NCBI GenBank assembly: GCA_951217055.1
Contig: OX578276.1
Location: 75,383,144 to 75,447,143, forward strand
Direction: 5' to 3'
Length of the DNA: 64,000 nucleotides
Origin: Gerris lacustris
Lineage: Eukaryota; Arthropoda; Insecta; Hemiptera; Gerridae
The notes beneath the pieces were generated by a model that had not been told where the DNA came from, ran no database searches, and was given only the letters and a program-made list of their open reading frames with translations. Positions 34,101 through 42,305 of the stretch are shown here, in pieces. A program made the translations under genes and the position numbers. Positions within the stretch are counted from its first letter, which is position 1. Each line of letters begins with the position of its first letter.

Positions 34101-34848
34101 CTTGTAGTATATGCATCAAAAACTCTTTAAATATACCTGATATGTTTTACTAGAACACTAAATACCATTTCTTTTAATCACAAGTATAAATGATTACTTC
34201 GGCAGAAAAATTGATTTTGCTTTCTTACCATGTGTACATTAGTGTCTGAGGCAACACTAGTATATCTAACTTATCAGCTTCAAGCTAATTTAATAAAAAT
34301 TTAAACAAAAATATAATTAGAATTTCTTTTACTTCGGGTCTTCAGGGATGAAAAAGGTTGAAAATAACAATATTTATTCCATGTACTAAAATTTGTTGGC
34401 TATATTTCACCCATACCTGCGCATCTTCAGGCCTTGAATGTAACTAAAAAAATTACATTTTTCTGGTTTGGTTTGAAGGTAGAAATAATCTACTATTTGA
34501 GTAACCTTCCTATAGTATAGTTAAAGAGGCCTGAAGATGCCCCAGGTATGGGTGAAATATAGCCAAAAGTAAATTTATTTTTTAGTAAATGGAATTAATA
34601 TTTTTATTTTCAAACTTTTTCATCCCTGAAGACCCGAAGTAAAAGAAATTCTAATATAATAATAAGGGATCAACCGAAGAAAATTGACAAAAAATATAAT
34701 TAAGTATTATTTCTTTTATAATACATATTGTGTAATAAATAATATATAATAAATGATAATAATAATTTTTTTTATTTAATTTTTTCTAGGACGAAGACTG
34801 CCTTACTATTCTTACTATGGTCTTGGATATCCTTACATTCTTGGTTAA
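22734..34848 (+). CDS. Tyr/Gly-rich secreted peptide, cuticle-type, three exons, 92 aa
   Basis: Exons 22734-22751, 24184-24385 and 34790-34848 join in phase (phase 0, then phase 1) into 92 codons and a TAA stop. Donors are GTAAGT and GTATTC; acceptors are TTTACTTTAG and TTTTTTCTAG. Residues 1-18 form a signal peptide (MVLRLAVLLCLAVVVLGA, cleavage expected after Ala18). Residues 19-37 are charged (KDETKAKSED). From residue 38 on the chain is rich in Tyr, Gly, Leu and Pro (LGLYGGGGGYAP, YGSAYPYYYG, YYSYYGLGYPYILG). A tiny first exon that splits the signal peptide is the classic layout of insect cuticle-type genes. Gly74-Arg75-Arg76 is a possible dibasic/amidation site and Gly74 is encoded across intron 2. 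No known chitin-binding (RR) domain is present. It may be a cuticle component or a peptide precursor; the exact family is not identified. Confidence 0.85.
22752..24183 (+). other. Intron 1 of the secreted-peptide gene
   Basis: Bounded by GTAAGT and TTTACTTTAG. AT-rich; no repeat family or nested gene was recognised. It interrupts the signal peptide after Ala6. Confidence 0.75.
24184..24385 (+). CDS. Exon 2 of the secreted-peptide gene
   Basis: Encodes residues 7-73 and the first base of codon 74: the rest of the signal peptide, the charged spacer and most of the Tyr/Gly-rich tail. If the donor at 24386 is skipped, the frame continues for 14 more codons (GIPHCTLHFEHLPP) to TAG at 24427-24429, giving a shorter alternative end. 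Confidence 0.85.
24700..25275 (+). repeat. R1 copy in intron 2, forward orientation
   Basis: The most continuous single-orientation R1 copy: ATGCAGAGATGGTTGAAATT (24789), TGAAGATATAAGTATA (24883), TATGGGACCAACAATAGGCT (24961), TTTCATTAAAATCGG (25003), ATCGACAGACTGAAAGTCC (25045), the hairpin GCTTCCGTTACCTTCGGTAA (25127) and the tail CACACTAATTGGCAAACTAT (25249). The full unit is about 550 bp. Confidence 0.78.
25445..25665. repeat. R7 copy 2 in intron 2
   Basis: Reverse-complement match to 13975-14165 (GGTTTCTGTATTCTTCACCT, AAGGTGGGAAGTGGTTCAAA, AAGTAATATAAGACCAGTAA). It is preceded by an A-rich run at 25430-25451. Both copies keep the same open frame, but all seven base differences I can see within it change the amino acid, so it looks non-coding. 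Confidence 0.75.
25870..26385. repeat. R1 copy in intron 2, reverse body with forward tail
   Basis: Reverse R1 from CTTACCAAAGGTAAAGGAGG (25891) to about 26220, then a forward R1 tail (TAGACAATAATGGGCTATAA at 26287, GTGTAATTGGCAGACTATTT at 26353). As in the other mixed copies, the two R1 ends face each other. Confidence 0.7.
27152..27303. mobile_element. 152-bp MITE with GC-rich inverted ends
   Basis: Left end GGCGGGGATACACTCGAGCA and right end (inverted) GGTGGGGACACACTGGAGCA match over about 35 bp, continuing CGCCCCGAATGAGCATGC. A second copy of CATGCTCATTCGGG lies just inside the right end. No convincing target duplication (ATTA against TTTA). Confidence 0.75.
28101..28138. repeat. Poly(T) run of about 27-38 bases
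   Basis: A near-pure T run inside intron 2. It may be the inverted poly(A) tail of a retroposon, but no body was recognised next to it. Confidence 0.8.
28252..28599 (-). pseudogene. Tyrosine-recombinase-like N-terminus, truncated
   Basis: The open frame starts with ATG at 28599-28597. Residues 1-56 include PPEIINSAKNTTNELMPSLS followed by RERYKLTYSKFICFC. The pattern L-P-x-x-S-R-x-R-Y-x-x-x-Y-x-x-F is what I know from the N-terminal SAM-like domain of insect Crypton-type tyrosine recombinases and related KIAA1958/ZMYM-like proteins. After about residue 56 (28432) the frame runs into the terminal hairpin region and resemblance stops. No catalytic Arg/His/Tyr domain is present, so it cannot be active. 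The identification rests on a short motif and could be wrong. Confidence 0.55.
28290..28862 (-). mobile_element. Candidate deleted tyrosine-recombinase (Crypton-like) element
   Basis: On the minus strand the segment runs from TTATCTACGATTGATACG (about 28858) past a 56-bp perfect palindrome and a recombinase-like open frame to a second, inverted TATCTACGATTG (28413-28424) and a hairpin-rich end (GCATTTTGCAT near 28331 against ATGCAAAATGC near 28379). The middle and C-terminal parts expected of a recombinase are absent. This could be a non-autonomous deletion product that kept both ends. Boundaries are inferred. Confidence 0.5.
28698..28753. repeat. 56-bp perfect palindrome
   Basis: Each 28-base half is the exact reverse complement of the other. 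The half reads CTGAATAATTCCTCTT then CTTTACCGCACT, with the centre at ACTAGT. There is no loop. It lies about 100 bp upstream of the recombinase-like start codon. Confidence 0.97.
28870..31260 (+). other. Middle of intron 2, no gene recognised
   Basis: AT-rich sequence without a supported gene. A 65-codon frame on the minus strand (29084-29281) has no family resemblance. GCACACGGGGCGATATA near 31089 and GCCGTTGTCACACGTCA near 30688 look like MITE termini without partners. Confidence 0.45.
31270..31470. repeat. R5 fragment followed by an R6 copy
   Basis: R5: ATTACTTTCTCATTATAAGA, TTTACACGTTTTTAGTTCCC, TGAGACCAAAAAAGTG (31283-31350). R6, inverted: TTTGTCCCAAAGTACATTAG, ACTAAACATCCCTTTGG (31406-31440). 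Confidence 0.6.
32190..32325. repeat. R8 copy, inverted relative to 21528
   Basis: CCACCTTTTGAATACATTTT, TCATTGAAGCGAGCTTAATG and CAATAAATATTTAATATTAG, then TAATCATGATGAGTTTATAG are the inverse of 21528-21655, at high similarity over about 130 bp. Confidence 0.75.
33130..34030. mobile_element. R3 element, longer copy, in intron 2
   Basis: Begins with the hairpin AAGTACTTG...CAAGTACTT (33140-33160), then TTTTTAGGGTTTTGTAGAAG, and ends AATCTACAAAACCCTAAAAA (34008-34027). The interior carries a B-box match GGGTTCGATCCC (about 33232-33243) preceded by TAAGCATGCCCGC, two tandem-like blocks with AATTATTTCGAAATTTTAGG / AATTATTTCAAAATTTTAGG (33338, 33621), and GAGCGACGGACAGACGGACA (33957). It is the inverse of the 14276 copy but longer by one internal repeat. 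Confidence 0.8.
34317..34655. mobile_element. 339-bp foldback just upstream of exon 3
   Basis: The left arm starts ATTAGAATTTCTTTTACTTC, the right arm ends GAAGTAAAAGAAATTCTAAT. Inner pairs: GGCTATATTTCACCCATACC (34399) against GGTATGGGTGAAATATAGCC (34545) and CATCTTCAGGCC (34423) against GGCCTGAAGATG (34528). The loop is about 80 bp. It lies 134 bp before the exon 3 acceptor and would be transcribed as a strong hairpin within intron 2. A fragment of the same family is at about 10825-10880. Confidence 0.85.
34790..34848 (+). CDS. Exon 3 of the secreted-peptide gene
   Basis: Preceded by a long pyrimidine tract and TTTTTTCTAG. It completes Gly74 and encodes RRLPYYSYYGLGYPYILG and TAA. The Tyr-Pro-Gly composition continues that of exon 2 exactly in phase, which is the main support for joining exons 10.4 kb apart. 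Confidence 0.82.
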
Positions 34849-35207
34849 AATAGATAAGGAATAGTTAAAAAATAAGCAGTGAAAAATCAGCAACTGGGAT
34901 AAACAAATGTGGCTTCCAATCTTACAACAAACTTAAGCCAATGTCGAAAAGCTAGTAAATCCAAATAATGTTAAATTATTTTTTATTAAATTTTAAATAA
35001 GTAAAATAACATTTGTTAATTGAATTCTGTTATATCCTTTTACTATCAATGTAGAAAAAACTTTGAAATTACATTTTATTCCCATAACATTATTAGTAAA
35101 TGGCCTGCCAGAAAAATGAGTAATTAATCCTTCAATAAAAATAAGATTGAAGTAACGAAGCCACAGTAATAGAGTCAATATAATACCGCATTGAGGTCTT
35201 TGGCGAT
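34849..35207 (+). other. 3' flank of the secreted-peptide gene
   Basis: Probable 3' UTR. No AATAAA occurs in the first 250 bases; AATAAAAATAAG near 35134 is the first good poly(A)-signal candidate. Confidence 0.4.
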
Positions 35208-35355
35208 ATGGGTGAAGGTACACCTTCTGGAGCCCCGTCTCAGGAAAGCGCAATCGAGCTACAAACCAGAACACCCATGCAAATCGTCAAAAATGAACCA
35301 TTTTCAAATCTGGATCCAAGACAGGACTCCGGAAGGTGTACCTTCACCGAAAGGT
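35208..35355. mobile_element. Short foldback MITE
   Basis: GGTGAAGGTACACCTTCTGG (35213) pairs with CCGGAAGGTGTACCTTCACC (about 35331). It is about 145 bp with GC-rich ends. Two overlapping 65-codon frames here are shadows. Confidence 0.7.
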
Positions 35356-35449
35356 ATACCACTAGAATTCTTGGAAAATTTATTATAAAATCATGTTTAT
35401 TAATTTAGGTTTTGTATAAGTTTGATTAAATAAAAATCAAAATTTAAGG

Positions 35450-36670
35450 GTACTTCATTAGATTGTTACTCCCTGACTCCCTATGTTGTTTTAGAATATA
35501 AATGATTTTGACTAAATAACTATTAAGAAAAAGGGATGTTTAGTCCAGTGTACTTTGGGACAAAGGGATATCACACTTCTATTTTTATAAGGGGAGTAGC
35601 AATTTAAAGAAGTGTTCATTTAAGTTGCTGAAACTTTAAAAAACATTCAACAAACTATGTATTAAAAATAGTTTTAATTTGTACGTAAAAAGTAAAAAAA
35701 AAGCCTCCGAGGTATCAAGAAAATCATATGGACCATTTTTATAAAAATTGAATAATCTTTAATTGTGCATATAATGAAATTTTAGGTAAACCTAATCTTT
35801 TTCTAGATATTTGTGAAAATGTGAAAAACATAAAAAATTGACATTTTCCAAGACTACAGTTATGGCCTCAAAACTTGTGTAAGTGTGCCGGCACATGGCG
35901 TGGCAGTCTTGAGTTATGCCATGACTTTGCTAATATAAGCCTCCCATTGCCAGCCTGAAGATTATAAATGCATTTTCGTGAATAGCGTAACTTGAAATTA
36001 AATCGTAAATGGTATCAAATTGAAACTTTTCATGAATGTGTGAGTGGAGGTTTTCGTCATATCCTCGGTACTTCTTTAGATTGTTACTCCCCTGCCTGTT
36101 TTTAGAATAAAAATGACATTAACTAAATAATTATTAAGACAAGGTGATGTTTAGCCCAATGTACTTTGGGACGGCCGCCTATCAAAATCCGGCCCTAGCT
36201 ATAGGACATATGATCGTATTTTGTATGAACTTATGTGATTTTACTTAACGAAAAATTGGCTTCGATCTGCCAAAACCAGAGTTAAGGTCGATTCTTCCAA
36301 GATGAAGAGTTTCATGCCCGCACTTAACCGATCATTGATTATATTATACCGTCTTGTGGGTCTGAGTTGAGATTAGGATTCTCGTTTACCATTTTTATTT
36401 ATTTATTTATTTATTTTTTAATTAATTTTTTATAAAATGAAATTAAGGAATATGAATACGACTTACAATACCACCTTAAGTTTTCGAGGGCAATTCATAT
36501 AATTGGTTACCCACCCAAAATAACTTTAATATCTATGTAAATACTTACCTGTCTTGATAGTTATTTAACTTCAGTGATATTATCACCTTTACATAAAGAA
36601 TTGTGATGTTCGTCCCAAAGTTCTTTGGACTAAAGACCCATTTGTCCTAATAGTTTAGTCAAATTAATCA
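35450..36670. repeat. Cluster of three R6 copies
   Basis: R6 cores lie at 35537 (GTTTAGTCCAGTGTACTTTG then GGACAAAGGGATAT), 36149 (GTTTAGCCCAATGTACTTTG) and, inverted, 36611 (TCGTCCCAAAGTTCTTTGGA). The first two also share the upstream GTACTTC(A/T)TTAGATTGTTACTCCC, about 610 bp apart, so the region between may be a direct duplication. A (TTTA)n run lies at 36391-36418. No gene seen. Confidence 0.65.
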
Positions 36671-36984
36671 CAAAAAGGGCTCGATCTCGCAAAAGGTCAT
36701 GTAGTTTAATTTTTTTTTTTTTTACGTGTTGTTAGGCCCTAAGTCAATAGTAAGAAACCTAGTTTGCAGCTTTGAAAGACCAGTGTGAGCTGGGTTATAC
36801 CCAAAAAAGGCATCATTTTCCAATTGCTTAATATCTCTGCTCCTATATGCGTCGGAGAGCAAAAGTAGCATCAATATTGTAGAGTGTAGAGGATAAAATG
36901 TTCTACAATTTTGTATTTATAATTTTTTTATTTTTGAAGTGTTAAGATGCAATTAAATATTTTTGGCATCTTTAATACTTCCTA

Positions 36985-37415
36985 CGAGTGTTGCGTGTGA
37001 TCGGTCAGCGTCATCTGTCAATGACGCTCCTCAACGAACTTAGCCTAAGCATTGATAAAAGGAAGACGTGTACCAAATTTCAATTAAATTGGACAACTTT
37101 TACTCAAGTTATCGTCATGCGTAAATGCGATTCACACAATAAATTCATACTGCTTTGTAGTTCGATAATTGTAGCCGTTGAAAAACTCACTAATACAAAA
37201 GTTGTAGCAAATTTCAATGCTCAAGCTAAGTTCGTTGGGGAGCGCTATCCGTCAAAGCGTTTACGTGCAATGCTCGAGCAAACGTGAGCTTAAAATTTCA
37301 AATTTGAATTTTTGGATGGGAAAAGATTCTGTATTTATTTACTTTTCGAGACAAACGTCTTTTTATGCAGCCTGCACCGACCTTTCAAAGCTGCAAGCTT
37401 GGTTTCTTACTTTTG
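36985..37415. repeat. R4 copy
   Basis: GACGTGTACCAAATTTCAAT (37066), AACTTTTACTCAAGTTATCG (37095), AAGTTCGTTGGGGAGCGCTA (37228), then CGAGACAAACGTCTTTTTAT (37349) parallel the R4 stretch at 16840-17060 and the fragments at 10000 and 12170. Confidence 0.6.
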
Positions 37416-37569
37416 GATTAGATCTAAACAACATATAAAAAAATTAAGGCTAATCTGCAGTTATCAATACAATCAAGAATAGCTTGTCAGTACAATTTCG
37501 CTTAATTTATACACTTAAGAGATTATATCCCTTTGTCAAAGCAGTTTATTAAATCCTTTATATTAACTT

Positions 37570-38265
37570 CACTTTTGTGCCTGGGTGCCTGGGGGAGTGC
37601 CTGGGTGCCTGGCGTCAACATTTTTGGAAGGCTAGTTAACCCTATTCTACTTATCCGATCGAGCTGAAACTTGGCACATAGACTCTCTACCAATACAAAA
37701 ACATTTTAACAAATTAATTAATTAATTAAATTTAATTAATTAATTAATAAATTAATTTTTCAATTTAATTTTTTTTTTTAAAAATGAATGGATTAAATAA
37801 ATTTTAAAAAATTAAGTATTAAAAGTAAAATAAAAAATTAATTAATTAATTAATTTGTTGGTATATAAAATCTTTGGAAGGCTAGTTAACCCTCTTCTAC
37901 TTATCCGATCGAGCTGAAATTTGGCACATAGACTCTCTACCAATACAAAAATATTTTAACAAATTAATTAATTAATTAAATTTAATTAATTAATTAATTA
38001 AATTTAATTAATTAATTAAATTTAATTAATTAATTAATTAATTAAATTAAATTAATTAATTATTTCTCAATTTAATTAATTATCTTTTTAAAAATGAATG
38101 GATTAATTAATATTTAAAAATTAAGTAATAAAAATTTATTTAATTAATTAATTAATTGGTAGGTATATATAAAATCTTTATAGGGCTAGTTAACCCTCTT
38201 CCAGTCGTCCAATCGAACTAAAACTTGGCACATAGACTCTCTACCAATACTTCCCCCTCACAACC
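37570..38265. repeat. Tandem repeat with ATTA arrays, two and a half units
   Basis: Units start at 37625, 37874 and 38180 with GG(A)AGGCTAGTTAACCCT and continue TTATCCGATCGAGCTGAAA, TTGGCACATAGACTCTCTAC, CAATACAAAAA, then long (TTAA)n/(ATTA)n arrays whose length differs between units (unit lengths about 249 and 306 bp). A short repeat of GTGCCTGGG precedes it (37580-37616). Confidence 0.85.
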
Positions 38266-39369
38266 AAAATGCAAAAATATAAAGGATTTATAATAAAAAC
38301 TTGGTTTTTATGGGCTGGTATTATTTTTAAAATTTGTACATTTGAAAGCTTATATCTATATATATAACACATTTTAGAGATGATATCCCTTTGTCTAAAT
38401 AGTACATTCGAGATTCGAGTGAGGCCTCCCCAATTTTCTAACCTCTTCTCCTAAGGTGATTTGATAACTGCAGTTTTACCAAAATTAGAACTACATGAAC
38501 TTTTGCAAAATCGGATGTATAAATTGACTTACCTACAATAGTTATTTAGAAAAATAATTATTTATAAGAGGTAAACAAATATAGGTTGGGTAACCAAGTA
38601 AATATTTGCTATAAGGCATCTAATTAAATTGGCTACCCACCAATATACTTGGTATATCCATACCATGTATATTCGTACCGTTATGTGTTTCTGTTCACTA
38701 GAGCCACCTATGTAAACGATTAAGTAACTATATCTATAACCAATTAACATAATGAACAAAGTTCAAGCAAATGCACCAAAACGAAATAAATAAATTTTTA
38801 AGATATGCAAGTTTTTACATTGTCATGTCAAACATAATAAATAAATAATTATGAAACATTGAAGCGCGCTACGCTGCTTCTAAAGGTTAAACTGATTCCC
38901 ACTGTCAAGTAAATAAATCATGTTTTCTGTCAAAATCTAGTAGTAAATAATGATAAAAACATTCATATGATGTGAAATCTCGGCAAAATCGTTCGTTTTT
39001 TAACGTTTAAATAAAGGAAATTTATAGTGTCATGCGCAGTTCAGTGAACATATACATAGCGAAGCCTTTACACGAAGTACTAACTAGACAACATTTGTGG
39101 CAGGTAAGTGGCACTTTAGATATGGAACTAACAACAATAGTTTTATAACAACGAGAAAGTTATATCTAAAAGATATCTTATTATATTTTTTCTATTATTA
39201 TTATATTGATGTTTGATACTTTTATCGCCCTTTTTCCAGTTGGAGAATGATACCGAACCCACCCGGGGAAAAATAATGATATTTCCCTAATAAATAAAGA
39301 AATGTCATTGTCATTATTCAAAAAATAAAAAGGTGGGTTTTATATCATACTTTATAAAATGAGGTTCGA
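38266..39369. other. Intergenic stretch, nothing clear
   Basis: No gene. TTAGAGATGATATCCCTTTG near 38374 and TTAAGAGATTATATCCCTTT near 37514 are inverse copies of a motif at 63913; otherwise unique and AT-rich. Confidence 0.4.
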
Positions 39370-39656
39370 ATATGATATTAAACCATTTTCGAGAATTTTT
39401 TTTTCAGAGTTTTTGGGGGAAGCGCCCCAAAATTTGAGGCTAAAATTCATTTCTCGATTCCGCCACGGGGTATGATTTTGTTTTGTTTTGATTTCAAATT
39501 TCGTCAAAATCGGCCGAGTAGTTTAGGCTCCACGCGTCTGCACAGTTGACAGACACACATTTTTTTAAACCACATTTCTGGACTCTCACGTGGATTTTTG
39601 GACTACAAAACGTGTAAATCCACCAAAATCTTAAAATCGAATTTTCGCGCCATCAC
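39370..39656. repeat. R5 copy, inverted, split by the next element
   Basis: AAATTTCGTCAAAATCGGCC (39507), GAGTAGTTTAGGCTCCACG, CACAGTTGACAGACACAC and CGTGTAAATCCACCAAAATC, ending ATTTTCGCGCCATCAC at 39656. The remainder (ATCACAATAATTTTCC...TATGATAAAGTA) continues only after 41326. Confidence 0.78.
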
Positions 39657-41326
39657 CATGGGCGCCCATATGAATTTTTGTAGGGGGGTCAACGCCACTG
39701 GTAGGGGGAAGCACAGACACCGAGGGAGGGGGGGGGGGGGCTAGGCTTTTTGGACTCCCTTGTTTTCTGAGTTTGAGATTTTAGGCTATGCAAAACGTGT
39801 TTTGAGGCTCTTAAAATCGAACATCCAGTTCTGTGTGGTAGGTCAAAATATTAAAATTAAGTAAAATTCTTGAAGTTTCCTTTGAATATTGAAAATTTAG
39901 TTAAGTGGAGTCTGATTTTTTTACTACTGAGCAAGAATAGATACAGCTAAAGTTTGCATAAAGTTATTATGAAACTCAGAAAGGGTGAAATGTTGAAAGA
40001 AAATTATTTATTTAGTGCATATATTGGACGAATTGACTATTTTAATCTTATTTGAACTCTTTTCAGTTTTTGCCATATAACTCGTAAACGATGTGTTTTC
40101 CTATATTAGTCGTTATTAATATGTTTAGAGTACAGTAAATTTGCAGCAGCGTAAGCCCAACTGCAACTCTGCACTCTGCTTTTCGAGATATGGCGGCTCG
40201 TAAAAAATTGACAGTTTTTAAAAAAAAAAAATGGAAATTTTAAGTTTTGCTCTCGTTTCAGGCTGAATATCGGCATATCACCACTCACTACGAGAAAAAT
40301 TGTAGGAAATGTAGCTGTAGTGAATTCTCTCATTGGCTAATGAGAATTTATGTAATTTAGTAATGCGAATTTATAAAAATTTTCTCCATGGAAATCCGTC
40401 TTAGACCATTCTGAATCGATTCCTGAAATTTAACACTTTTTTTAATGTATGTGTTACATGTTTGTATATATGTCTGTATATGTATGTGTCACTCTAAACG
40501 ATATTTCACGCTAGGATGCACTTAAAAAATCCAAACAAATTTTAAAATGTCAATAATATCAAAAGAAAGGATGAGTTCGTTTGCCAGAATTTATGGAGTT
40601 CATTCAGGGGTCAAATTTTGACCATTTAGGGTCAAAAATAGCATAAAAACGTGTTTTTTCCATTTTACCCTCCTCTTACATGATACTATGACAAAAATGT
40701 ACATAACAACAATTACTGTACTCTTAAAGGGCTTTCCAACGACATGCATCTTGAAGGGTAATACTATTTTGACTTTTGTACCCCGTACCCCCGTGTACCA
40801 AATTTCTCTTTTCAGCCATCCAAATTCTAAACCAAAATTTTCCTATATTATCATAAACCAATAATACGCAGATCTCTTTGAAAATTCGCTCATTAAGTCA
40901 TGGTGCATGACTGGACTTTTTACGTTTGCAACAAACTATTGGGCCTACAGACTTCGTTTTTTAGCCAATTAAATTTGCTACAACTTAATGTTCTACAATT
41001 TTTCTCGTAGTGAGTGGTGATATGCCAATATTCGGCCCGAAACGAGAGCAAAACATAAAATTTTAGTTCTTTTTTGGAAAAACTGTCAATTTTGGACGTG
41101 ACGTACCTCGGAAAATATTAAATGTTCAGAGCTGCAGTTGGACTTATGCTGCTGCAAATTTACTGTACTCTAAAAATTTTAGTGTTACGAGTTATATGGC
41201 AACAATTTAAAAAAGTCCGACTTTTTTTCAGTTTTTAACGTATTACGCAGCTAGCACAAGTTTTTCGAAGCTGCAAAATTAGGATCACACTACGCCCTCC
41301 TCTGCCCATAGGCATGGGCGCCCATG
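39657..41326. mobile_element. hAT-like non-autonomous element, 1,670 bp
   Basis: Ends are CATGGGCGCCCAT and its inverse ATGGGCGCCCATG. Flanking 8-mers are GCCATCAC (39649-39656) and GTCATCAC (41327-41334), an 8-bp target duplication with one mismatch. The host is an R5 repeat whose unbroken form at about 21670-21705 (inverted) reads through the same site. The interior is itself a foldback (40020-41240) around one R2 module and has no transposase. A G-run follows the left end (39728-39741). Confidence 0.78.
40020..41240. repeat. Foldback interior with one R2 module in the loop
   Basis: Arms pair: TTTGCCATATAACTCGTAA (40069) against ACGAGTTATATGGCAACAAT (41187); TACAGTAAATTTGCAGCAGC (40131) against GCTGCAAATTTACTGTACTC (41151); TATCACCACTCACTACGAGA (40275) against TCTCGTAGTGAGTGGTGATA (41003). 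The loop contains an R2 core, TTTTCCATTTTACCCTCCTC (40658) to GTACCCCGTACCCCCGTG (about 40778). Confidence 0.8.
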
Positions 41327-41439
41327 GTCATCACAATAATTTTCCTTTATATGATAAAGTAAAAAGAGGTGGGTAACAGAGTAAAAAAGGCGCCTCCATA
41401 CCCCTTTTATTTTGTTACCCACCTATACCGATATCCATA

Positions 41440-41571
41440 AAATGTTGAATAGTAGGAAGGGTAACGAAGTAAGTAACCATTAGGAAAAAGTGTTATTTAG
41501 TCCAATGTACTTTGGAACAAAGGAATATTACACTTGTGTACATATAATTTCAAAATAAGAAAGGTGGGTAA
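41440..41571. repeat. R6 copy next to the hAT insertion
   Basis: GTTATTTAGTCCAATGTACT, TTGGAACAAAGGAATATTAC (41491-41528). The AGGTGGGTAAC motif that follows it serves as the hAT target; a similar GAGGTGGGTAACAGAGTA occurs at 41366. Confidence 0.6.
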
Positions 41572-42305
41572 CATGGACGTATCCAGAGGGGGGCAAGGGA
41601 GGGGGCAGCTGCCCCCCCTTCCAAGATGGTCCAAAAAATTGGTCTGATAAATCAAACTAAACTTTCTCAATTATTGATGCTGTATTTAAATTCAGTAATA
41701 TCTCCTTTAATTGGTTTATTTTTAAACATACTTAAAACTGATCAATAGGTGTGATCATTTTCAAGAAACACAAATTTATTTGCATCAATATCTCGAAAAC
41801 TAGATTTTTCCCGGGAAAAATCTAGTTTTCATGAGAGTTTTTATGGGTAATCCCAAATTTAAATCTTGAGAATGCCTCAGGATATGATTTTTCTGAATAT
41901 TTATACCAAATTCCATCTAAAATGTCTTATTAGTTTAAGACCTACAACCTTTATTTGGAACTTAAGGATAGGATTCTAATCTATTCAATGAGACAAACGT
42001 TTTTTCAAGCGGCACTCCATATAATTAGCGCCTAATCGTCTTGCTTGTGACAATATGAGTTTTCTGGAATAGTCTCATCCCTTGCCTTATTTCATGACAC
42101 TGCGGGAATATTTCAGAATCCAGAAGCCTTATGTACTATGTTTGGTTGGAGTCAGTGCAATTATTACTTTTGAAGTGGAAAAGTAAAGAGTAGAGAAAAT
42201 CTGTTTATTGCCATCTATACATTTCCTTGTTTCTTCTATACCGTTCTCAATTTTTTTTTTTGCACTTCCATTTTCAGCTTTATAGAGCTTGAAGGCCTTA
42301 ATGCA

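Noticed and set aside
35191..35408. Two overlapping frames of about 65 codons with Pro/Ser/Gly-rich translations.
   Set aside because: They lie across a GC-rich MITE palindrome, which explains both the openness and the composition.
37580..38265. A CRISPR-like repeat array.
   Set aside because: Units of 250-300 bp with ATTA microsatellite, and the genome is eukaryotic. Ordinary tandem repeat.
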